Source of the DNA: Faeciplasma avium | GTDB lineage: Bacteria; Bacillota; Clostridia; Oscillospirales; Ruminococcaceae | DNA: 29,086 nt | Assembly (NCBI GenBank): GCA_018713505.1 | Contig: DVOL01000089.1 | Coordinates: forward strand, 1-29,086 | Direction of reading: 5' to 3' | Shown: positions 15,300 through 21,606 of the stretch, in pieces | Numbering within the stretch: the stretch's first letter is position 1 | How the letters are laid out: every line of letters starts with the position of its first letter | Made by a program: the position numbers and the translations under genes | Notes under the pieces: generated by a model | Database searches by the model: none | What the model was told of the DNA's origin: nothing | Seen by the model: only the letters and a program-made list of their open reading frames with translations

Positions 15300-17078
15300 A
15301 TGAAGATTATCATGCATGACGGCAGCGTCTGTGAGAGCACCTTTGAGGAGGAGCTTGGAAGAAACGCTCTAAGGCACACAGCCTCCCACATACTGGCTCA
15401 GGCTGTCAAGAGGCTCTTTCCCGAGACGAAGCTGGCTATAGGTCCTTCGATTAAGGACGGCTTTTATTACGATTTCGACAGGGAGGCTCCCTTTTCTCCC
15501 GAGGACATCGAGGCTCTTGAGTCGGAGATGAAAAAAATCGTCAAGGAGAATCTAAGGCTTGAAAGATTCACGCTTCCTAGGCAGGAGGCTATAGCTCTGA
15601 TGGAGGAAAAGGGCGAGCCCTACAAGGTCGAGCTTATAAACGACCTCCCCGAGGACGAGGAGCTCAGCTTCTTCAAGCAGGGGGACTTTGTCGACCTGTG
15701 CGCCGGTCCCCATGTGAGCTACACCTCCGCAGTCAAGGCGTTTAAGCTGACGACGGTCGCCGGAGCGTACTGGAGAGGCTCCGAAAAGAATAAGATGCTG
15801 ATAAGGATATACGGAACTGCGTTTTCCAGCAAGGCGGAGCTTGAGGAGCATCTTGCAAGGCTGGAGGAGGCTAAAAAGCGTGACCATCGCAGGCTGGGCA
15901 GCCAGATGAAGCTGTTTATGCTCTCGGAGGAGGGTCCTGGCTTCCCGTTCTTCCTGCCAAACGGCATGATACTAAAAAACACCCTGATAGACTACTGGAG
16001 GCAGCTCCACACAAGGGAGGGCTATGTCGAGGTCTCCACCCCGATAATCCTAAACCGCCATCTGTGGGAGACCTCGGGCCACTGGGAGCATTACAAGCAG
16101 AATATGTACACCACCGTAATAGACGACACCGACTATGCCGTCAAGCCGATGAACTGCCCGGGCGGAATGCTTGTCTACAAGTCGGAGCCCAGGTCGTACC
16201 GTGACCTTCCGATGAGAATTGGCGAGCTTGGGCTTGTCCACCGCCACGAGAAGAGCGGCGAGCTTCACGGTCTTATGAGGGTAAGGTGCTTCACTCAGGA
16301 CGACGCTCACATCTTCATGACCAACGAGCAGATAACCTCCGAGATAAAGGGCGTCGTAAGGCTTATCGACGAGGTCTACAGCCTGTTCGGATTTAAGTAC
16401 CATGTCGAGCTGTCCACCATGCCCAAGGACCATATCGGCGACGAGAAGGACTGGGAGGCTGCAACCGAGGGCCTCAGGGTGGCTCTTGACGAAATGGGTC
16501 TTAAATATGTCGTCAACGAGGGGGACGGCGCCTTCTACGGACCTAAGATAGACTTCCACCTCGAGGACTCCATAGGAAGAACATGGCAGTGCGGCACGAT
16601 TCAGCTCGACTTCCAGCTCCCGATGCGCTTCGAGGCGGAGTACACCGGCGCAGACGGCGCAAAGCACCGCCCGATAATGATACACAGGGTAGTCTTTGGC
16701 TCGGTGGAGAGGTTCATAGGAATCCTAATCGAGCACTTCGCCGGAAAGTTCCCGACCTGGCTCGCTCCCGAGCAGGTAAGGATTATGCCGGTAACCGACC
16801 GCAGCAACGACTATGCCGACGGCATTATAGAGCTTTTGAAGAAAGAGGGCATTAGGTGCAGCTGCGACAAGAGGGCTGAAAAGACCGGCTACAAGATAAG
16901 GGAGGCTCAGCTTTCAAAGATACCGTATATGCTGGTCGTCGGAGACAGGGAGGAGGCTGACGGCACCGTTTCCGTAAGGCTAAGAGACACCACTCAGGCG
17001 GTCTTGATGACAAAGGAGGAGCTTGTAAGAACGGTATCTGAGGATATACGCACAAAGGGTCTTGGGAGCAGGGAGTAA
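15300..17078 (+). CDS. thrS: Threonyl-tRNA synthetase, lacking most of the TGS domain
   Basis: This enzyme charges tRNA-Thr. The 592-residue protein begins 'MKIIMHDGSV', like the first strand of a TGS domain, but reaches the editing-domain motif 'LRHTASH' by residue 30. About 45 residues of the usual TGS domain are therefore absent. The editing domain retains His26-x3-His30 and 'DLCAGPH'. The class II core has 'MNCPGGM', 'VHRHEKSGELHGL', 'FTQDDAHIF' and motif 3 'FGSVERFIGILIEH'. The anticodon-binding domain ends the protein. ATG 15300 follows GAGG by about 9 bases; the frame upstream of it lies in the T-box terminator. Expression is set by the T-box. A trpA remnant begins directly after the stop. 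Confidence 0.95.
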   Translation: MKIIMHDGSVCESTFEEELGRNALRHTASHILAQAVKRLFPETKLAIGPSIKDGFYYDFDREAPFSPEDIEALESEMKKIVKENLRLERFTLPRQEAIALMEEKGEPYKVELINDLPEDEELSFFKQGDFVDLCAGPHVSYTSAVKAFKLTTVAGAYWRGSEKNKMLIRIYGTAFSSKAELEEHLARLEEAKKRDHRRLGSQMKLFMLSEEGPGFPFFLPNGMILKNTLIDYWRQLHTREGYVEVSTPIILNRHLWETSGHWEHYKQNMYTTVIDDTDYAVKPMNCPGGMLVYKSEPRSYRDLPMRIGELGLVHRHEKSGELHGLMRVRCFTQDDAHIFMTNEQITSEIKGVVRLIDEVYSLFGFKYHVELSTMPKDHIGDEKDWEAATEGLRVALDEMGLKYVVNEGDGAFYGPKIDFHLEDSIGRTWQCGTIQLDFQLPMRFEAEYTGADGAKHRPIMIHRVVFGSVERFIGILIEHFAGKFPTWLAPEQVRIMPVTDRSNDYADGIIELLKKEGIRCSCDKRAEKTGYKIREAQLSKIPYMLVVGDREEADGTVSVRLRDTTQAVLMTKEELVRTVSEDIRTKGLGSRE

Positions 17079-17548
17079 AATTTCAGAAAAAATCCTCCCG
17101 GGAGGCAGGAATCGACGGTCTGATTCTTCCCGACCTTCCCTACGAGGAAAAAGAGGAGTTCTCTCCGGAGTGCAAAAAATACGGACTTCCCTTAATCTCC
17201 CTCGTCGCTCCGACCTCGAACGAGAGGATAAAGAGAATAGCTGGGGACGCCGAGGGCTTCTTATACATCGTATCGAGCCTGGGCGTCACCGGCGTGAGGG
17301 ATAATATAAGCTCGGACGCCGGAAAAATAGCCGAAGCCGCAAGAAAGCATACAGGCATCCCGCTTGCGGTAGGCTTCGGGATATCAACCCCCCAGCAGGC
17401 CAGGACGATGGCCTTGTGCGCAGAGGGCATAATCGTCGGCTCCAGGGTGGTTAAAATTATAGAGGAGCATGGCGCTGACTCCTATAAAGCCGTGGGGGAG
17501 TATGTTAAAATGATGAAGCAGGCGGCAAATGAGGCAGGTGCGCCGTGA
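17078..17548 (+). pseudogene. trpA: Truncated tryptophan synthase alpha subunit (3' remnant)
   Basis: The frame encodes about 156 residues clearly related to the C-terminal three fifths of TrpA: 'EAGIDGLILPDLPYEE', 'LISLVAPTSNERI', 'FLYIVSSLGVTGVR', and the phosphate-binding 'GIPLAVGFGIST' with 'GIIVGSRVVK'. The first ~105 residues, including the catalytic Glu and Asp of the family (Glu49 and Asp60 in E. coli numbering), are missing. There is no ATG in frame, and the first GTG is at 17294. TrpA-like sequence appears to start within a few bases of the thrS stop. No other trp genes are in the window. The frame is undamaged after the breakpoint, so the truncation is recent or reflects an assembly join. 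Confidence 0.85.
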
Positions 17549-17566
17549 AGCTTTTTCCCTGTAGGC

Positions 17567-17587
17567 CATGAAAAAATTTTTTTCATG
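17567..17587. repeat. Perfect A/T palindrome after the trpA remnant
   Basis: CATGAAAAAA at 17567-17576 and TTTTTTCATG at 17578-17587 are exact inverted copies separated by one T. It may act as a weak terminator on either strand. The remaining gap to 17818 is A/T-rich and shows no gene. Confidence 0.55.
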
Positions 17588-17818
17588 ACTGCAACAAAAG
17601 GCAAAAATCCCGACACTATATCAACATAGGAGCCAAAAATGCGGCTCGATTGTGAAAATCCTGTTAATATGAGACAAAAATTGTGAGTGAAAGCTGTGCA
17701 AAGCTTACAAAGTTAAAAATTTTTCAGAGCATTGCAACAATCAGCGGCAAATTCGGCACTAATTAGACAGCGGAAGGATATCCGTGTGACAGCAGGACCG
17801 GCAGATTCCAAAAAATGC

Positions 17819-17847
17819 TTGACAAAGGCTTTCGCCGGTGGTATAAT
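17819..17847 (+). promoter_or_regulatory. Consensus sigma-A promoter of the surface protein gene
   Basis: Perfect TTGACA at 17819-17824 and perfect TATAAT at 17842-17847 are spaced by 17 bases. The start codon is 80 bases downstream with AAGGAGG before it. Together these predict very strong expression. Confidence 0.9.
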
Positions 17848-17926
17848 GCAGTCGTCCGGGCTTCCGGAATAAAGAAGATCCTTATAACCCGTTATAGGGA
17901 TAAAAATTAAAAGGAGGAAATTTCTT

Positions 17927-19405
17927 ATGAAAATGAGAAAGCTCATGGCTGCTGTTTTGGCAGTCGTAATTGCCATCTCTGCAATGGCAGTAACCGTTTT
18001 CGCTGATGATGCTGAAGTCGTTAAGATTCCGCTTTATGCTGACCATACCGACTACAGCACTAACAGAGTAGAGACCTTCACCTTTACTCTTCCCATCTAC
18101 AACCTTTATGGCTATGCTAACCAGGATAGCTATATCGAGTTCAACCTTCCCAAGGCTCTTACCACTGACGCCTCCAGGACCCAAGAGATTAGGTACTACA
18201 TGGAGGTAAACGGCAACAGGTACCAGATGAAGACTGTTCCTGGTCCTGGTGATGGTGCCACTGCCGCCACAGCAGGCTACGACAAGCAGTATGTAAACTT
18301 CGGTGCCTTTGCTCATCCCTACTATGATGACAACTCCTGGACCACTATTCCCCAGACCGTTAACTTCAATGAGATTACTTCCCTTTCCCTCATAGCTGAG
18401 GTAGTTATCAAGAATCCTCAGTCCTGGGAGGGCAGTGTAACTCTCAACACCTGGGACTTCCGTAACGACAACACCCAGGTTAACCAGATGTACGCTCAGC
18501 TCTGGACTGCCGGCGCTAACGGCATCAAGGAGTACGGCAAAAATGGCGACGACCAGCTCGTAACTGGCTCTATCATGTACTGCTATACTATGGGCATTTC
18601 CAAGACCGAGGGTTCCTACAGCTCTAGCTACAACAAGTTCAGCTTCCTTTACAACTATCCTGCTGGTGCTGGCCAGAGCTACACTGCTCTCGACACCACT
18701 GTTCCTCAGACCACCACTGACAACACTCAGAATCCTCCCGTAGTTAAAAACAACTGGGAAGAGAACATCCTCACCTGGGACCACACTCTCCAGAACAAGA
18801 TGTACGCTCTTAACGCAGTTTCCGCTAAGATAGTCATCGAGCTCGCCAGCCCCAACACCTGGGAGACTGCCGGCAGAACCAACGGTACCGCATTCTACAT
18901 GCTCGGCACTATTGACGCTCTTGTTGACCACGATATGCTCGGCAACTCCAGCCTCTGGTGGCAGTACAGCCAGAGAGATGACAAGTGGATCTCCACCTGC
19001 ATTGTAAACAACGAGAATGTTACTCAGCTCACTTTCGATGTTCCTGTTGACAGACTCTACAACGCAATGTACGGCTCTGGAACCGCTTCCATCTTCAACG
19101 GCGGCTTCAAGGTATTCGCTCAGTACGAGGCTCCTGCTGCTTCCTTCGTTGATGCCTACAACAGAGGATACAGCCACCTCGCTCTCAACGCTTACCTCGA
19201 GTTAACCCTTCCCGCTGAGGAGGAGACTCCCGATGTAGTTATCCAGGATCCCATTCAGGCTGGTGACTCCGACGAGGAGACCGACGGAGCTGACGATGTT
19301 ACCGTTACCGAGGATGAGGATACAAACCCCTCCACCGGTATCGTCCTCGCAGTTCTTCCTATGGTAGCTGCTGCTGCTGCTATCGTAGCTTCTAAGAGAA
19401 GATAA
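17927..19405 (+). CDS. Abundant secreted surface protein with NPSTG sorting-like C-terminus
   Basis: I do not recognise the family. The 492-residue protein has a clear signal peptide ('KLMAAVLAVVIAISAMAV', cleavage near VFA-DD at about residue 27). A long beta-rich, Tyr/Asn/Thr/Trp-rich body follows, then an acidic linker with 'DSDEETDGADD', the motif NPSTG at residues 467-471, a hydrophobic helix and the tail SKRR. That end resembles a sortase-type cell wall signal with NPxTG in place of LPxTG. Codon use (many GCT, ACT, CCT) differs from neighbouring genes, as in highly expressed genes. It forms its own transcription unit with a consensus promoter and a strong terminator. A structural envelope role is my inference. 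Confidence 0.8.
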   Translation: MKMRKLMAAVLAVVIAISAMAVTVFADDAEVVKIPLYADHTDYSTNRVETFTFTLPIYNLYGYANQDSYIEFNLPKALTTDASRTQEIRYYMEVNGNRYQMKTVPGPGDGATAATAGYDKQYVNFGAFAHPYYDDNSWTTIPQTVNFNEITSLSLIAEVVIKNPQSWEGSVTLNTWDFRNDNTQVNQMYAQLWTAGANGIKEYGKNGDDQLVTGSIMYCYTMGISKTEGSYSSSYNKFSFLYNYPAGAGQSYTALDTTVPQTTTDNTQNPPVVKNNWEENILTWDHTLQNKMYALNAVSAKIVIELASPNTWETAGRTNGTAFYMLGTIDALVDHDMLGNSSLWWQYSQRDDKWISTCIVNNENVTQLTFDVPVDRLYNAMYGSGTASIFNGGFKVFAQYEAPAASFVDAYNRGYSHLALNAYLELTLPAEEETPDVVIQDPIQAGDSDEETDGADDVTVTEDEDTNPSTGIVLAVLPMVAAAAAIVASKRR

Positions 19406-19445
19406 TTTCCTCCTTTAACACGAGGATAGACTGAGCAATCAGTTG

Positions 19446-19481
19446 GTCCCTGCCCGATGCAGACGGGCGGGGACTTTTTTT
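19446..19481 (+). terminator. Strong terminator of the surface protein gene
   Basis: GTCCCTGCCCG at 19446-19456 pairs with CGGGCGGGGAC at 19464-19474 (one wobble, 7-base loop), followed by seven T at 19475-19481. Confidence 0.92.
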
Positions 19482-19572
19482 GTCCTCCCGCCGGCTTCAC
19501 ATCGGGAAGCCCTGCCGGTTGTATAAAATCTATAATTTTTCGCTTCTTAAAATAATATTTTTGTTCTCTCTA

Positions 19573-19601
19573 TTGACATTGTGACAGTTTTTTGATATAA
19601 T
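19573..19601 (+). promoter_or_regulatory. Consensus sigma-A promoter of the transporter operon
   Basis: Perfect TTGACA at 19573-19578 and perfect TATAAT at 19596-19601 with a 17-base spacer. The palindrome TGGTTAACCA at 19641-19650, in the early transcript, is a candidate operator. Confidence 0.88.
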
Positions 19602-19607
19602 GATGAA

Positions 19608-19895
19608 GCAAGATGAATAGGGAATGTAGCTAATCTGAAATGGTTAACCAGTCTCTATATTTTTTTCACTAAGCAAATATCTTTTTTGGGCGTCATGACC
19701 TCGCAGTTCCTTCCGATTTGTGCAGGTTGCCGAAAAAGTATTTGCTTATAAGTGTTTATAGGGGTTGTGTTGTGCATTTTGTTGAAAATGCACAAACAAG
19801 CTTATAGATATAGTGTCTGCCGGCTCCGGCTTACTATATGTTGTGTGCCGGTCTGTGCAGGTTGTACATACCCATGCATTAAACTCGGAGGTAAG
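19608..19895 (+). promoter_or_regulatory. Structured 5' leader of the transporter operon
   Basis: About 288 bases separate the expected transcription start from the first start codon. Three inverted repeats follow each other. (1) AAGCAAATA at 19671-19679 pairs with TATTTGCTT at 19739-19747, extended by CTTTTT and AAAAAG. (2) TTGTGCATTTT at 19770-19780 pairs with AAAATGCACAA at 19785-19795, a perfect 11-base stem. (3) ATATAGT at 19808-19814 pairs with ACTATAT at 19833-19839, around an inner GCCG-GCTC-CGGC. TGTGCAGGTTG occurs at about 19720 and again at about 19854. I do not recognise a known riboswitch class. Confidence 0.6.
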
Positions 19896-20573
19896 ATGGA
19901 AACATTACTGGTAACTCATGGACTCTGCCGGGACTTTACCATCGGCGACGGCAGCGTGATCCATGCCTTAAAGGATATAAACATCACCGTGAACGAGGGC
20001 GGGCTTACCATCCTAAAGGGCAGGTCTGGCTCGGGGAAAACCACCTTAATTAATCTTCTTGGCGCACTCGACAGACCGACCTCGGGCGAGGTATTCTTCG
20101 ACGGGACGGACATCACCAAGCTCCCCGACGGCAAGAGGGATGAGCTTCGCCGGTACAAAATGGCATTTGTTTTCCAGTCGGTTGCGCTGATGTCCTCGAT
20201 GACCGCCTATGAGAATGTCGACTTCGGGCTTAGGCTCTCAAAGTTCCCCTTTGCCAAGCGTGACGAAAGGGTGAGAAAATGCCTTGAGGATGTCGGTCTG
20301 GGAAAGAGGATGTTCCACCGCCCAGGTGAGCTTTCAGGAGGCGAGCAGCAAAGAGTCGCCATCGCCAGGGCTTTGGCTCACGAGCCCAGGATTATCTTCG
20401 CAGACGAGCCTACCGCCGAGCTTGACTCGGCCACAAGCCACCATGTCGTCGAGCTTTTTAAGAGGCTTGTAATGGAGGAGCACATCACCATCGTGATGAC
20501 AACGCATGACCCCAGTCTTTTGGAGATAGCCGACAGGGTCTATACAATGGAGGATGGTGAGATAATTGAGTAA
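19896..20573 (+). CDS. LolD/MacB-type ABC transporter ATPase (first of pair)
   Basis: A 225-residue cytoplasmic ATPase. It has Walker A 'GRSGSGKTT', 'VFQSVAL' at the Q-loop, signature 'LSGGEQQRVAIARALA', Walker B 'IIFADEPTAELDS' and switch 'TTHD'. The SGGEQQRVAIA and ADEPT wording is characteristic of the LolD/MacB/FtsE class, which normally partners FtsX-like permeases. The start is ATG 19896 behind CGGAGG; longer in-frame readings run into the structured leader and are rejected. It ends 8 bases inside the second ATPase gene, so the two are probably made in equal amounts and may pair. No FtsX-like permease is in the window. Confidence 0.88.
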   Translation: METLLVTHGLCRDFTIGDGSVIHALKDINITVNEGGLTILKGRSGSGKTTLINLLGALDRPTSGEVFFDGTDITKLPDGKRDELRRYKMAFVFQSVALMSSMTAYENVDFGLRLSKFPFAKRDERVRKCLEDVGLGKRMFHRPGELSGGEQQRVAIARALAHEPRIIFADEPTAELDSATSHHVVELFKRLVMEEHITIVMTTHDPSLLEIADRVYTMEDGEIIE

Positions 20574-21546
20574 GAAGAAAAAGCTCCGTGAGGAGCACGA
20601 GAGGGACCTTTTAGTCCCCGACTGTGAATACGCCATCGAATGCGAGAATCTAGTAAAGATATACAAGACCGACCAGATCGAGGTCGTCGCACTGCAGGGA
20701 CTCGACCTCCAGATAAAAAAGGGCGAGCTTGTTGCGATAGTCGGAAGCTCCGGCTCGGGAAAGTCCACGCTTTTGAATATGCTCGGCGGACTTGACAAGC
20801 CCTCCGCCGGTGCGCTGACGGTGGGCGGCAGGAACCTCCTCAAATTCACCGAGGAGGACTATATGAAATACAAGAGGAACATCGTCGGGTTTGTCTGGCA
20901 GAATAACGCAAGAAACCTCGTTCCGTATCTCACCGCCGTCCAGAATGTAGAGCTTCCGATGCTTTTGCAGGGTCAGAAGGAGCGAAGAGCCAAGGCTTTA
21001 GAGCTTTTGGACTCTGTAGGGCTGTCGCACAGGGTAAACTCCCGGCTCGACCAGATGTCGGGCGGCGAGCAGCAGAGGGTCGCAATAGCGATAGCCCTTG
21101 CAAACGACCCGCTGATCCTTCTCGCAGACGAGCCCACCGGCTCTGTAGACACCAGGACCTCCGACCAGATTTTAGGAGTGTTCAAGGAGCTCAACGAGAA
21201 AAAGGGTATCACTATCGTGATTGTAACTCACGATTTGAGATTAGCTAAAAAAATAGACCGTGTAATTGCCATCCGGGACGGCAGGACCTCCAGTGAGATT
21301 ATAAAAAAATCTCACGCCGAGATTCTAAGGGAGTCAAAGGGCTTCGCCGAAATGCAGGCTGAGGGCGATGCTCCCGCAGCCGCCGAGGAGGATTACGACT
21401 CTGAGGAGCTTATAGTGCTTGACCGCACGGGAAGGCTCCAGCTTCCCAAGGATTACCTTGAGGCCCTTAGCATAAAGGGCGGCTCCAGAGTTAAGGCGGA
21501 TCTTGATAAGGAGGCCGAGAGAATATACATACAAAAGGCCGAATAA
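20566..21546 (+). CDS. LolD/MacB-type ABC ATPase with AbrB/SpoVT-like C-terminal tail
   Basis: A 326-residue ATPase starting with TTG inside the end of the previous gene. The N-terminus is charged; the ABC domain (about residues 22-245) has 'GSSGSGKST', 'VWQNNARN', signature 'MSGGEQQRVAIA', Walker B 'LLADEPTGSVD' and 'VTHD'. After an acidic linker (about 250-278) comes an extra module of about 47 residues, 'LIVLDRTGRLQLPKDYLEAL' and onward. It resembles the swapped-hairpin fold of AbrB/SpoVT proteins, with GRLQLPK in the usual place. Similar tails occur on some LolD-like ATPases as I recall. The tail may mediate dimerisation or partner binding rather than DNA binding. All catalytic motifs are intact. 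Confidence 0.85.
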   Translation: MSKKKKLREEHERDLLVPDCEYAIECENLVKIYKTDQIEVVALQGLDLQIKKGELVAIVGSSGSGKSTLLNMLGGLDKPSAGALTVGGRNLLKFTEEDYMKYKRNIVGFVWQNNARNLVPYLTAVQNVELPMLLQGQKERRAKALELLDSVGLSHRVNSRLDQMSGGEQQRVAIAIALANDPLILLADEPTGSVDTRTSDQILGVFKELNEKKGITIVIVTHDLRLAKKIDRVIAIRDGRTSSEIIKKSHAEILRESKGFAEMQAEGDAPAAAEEDYDSEELIVLDRTGRLQLPKDYLEALSIKGGSRVKADLDKEAERIYIQKAE

Positions 21547-21606
21547 AGCTATTTTTAGAATCTTACCTTAGGTAGCACTAGACTAAAATGAAAGGTGGAA
21601 AACACA

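Noticed and set aside
17294..17548. Separate 84-residue gene starting at GTG 17294
   Set aside because: The frame is continuous with TrpA-like sequence upstream, and the GTG lies inside the conserved 'GVTGVR' segment, so it is part of the trpA remnant.
17882..19177. 431-codon open frame on the minus strand opposite the surface protein gene
   Set aside because: It is the antisense of a gene with strong codon bias, has no ribosome site or promoter, and the plus-strand frame has a signal peptide, consensus promoter and terminator.
19752..19895. 48-codon extension of the first LolD-type ATPase
   Set aside because: It translates the stem-loops of the leader; ATG 19896 has CGGAGG and begins at the normal start of the ABC domain.
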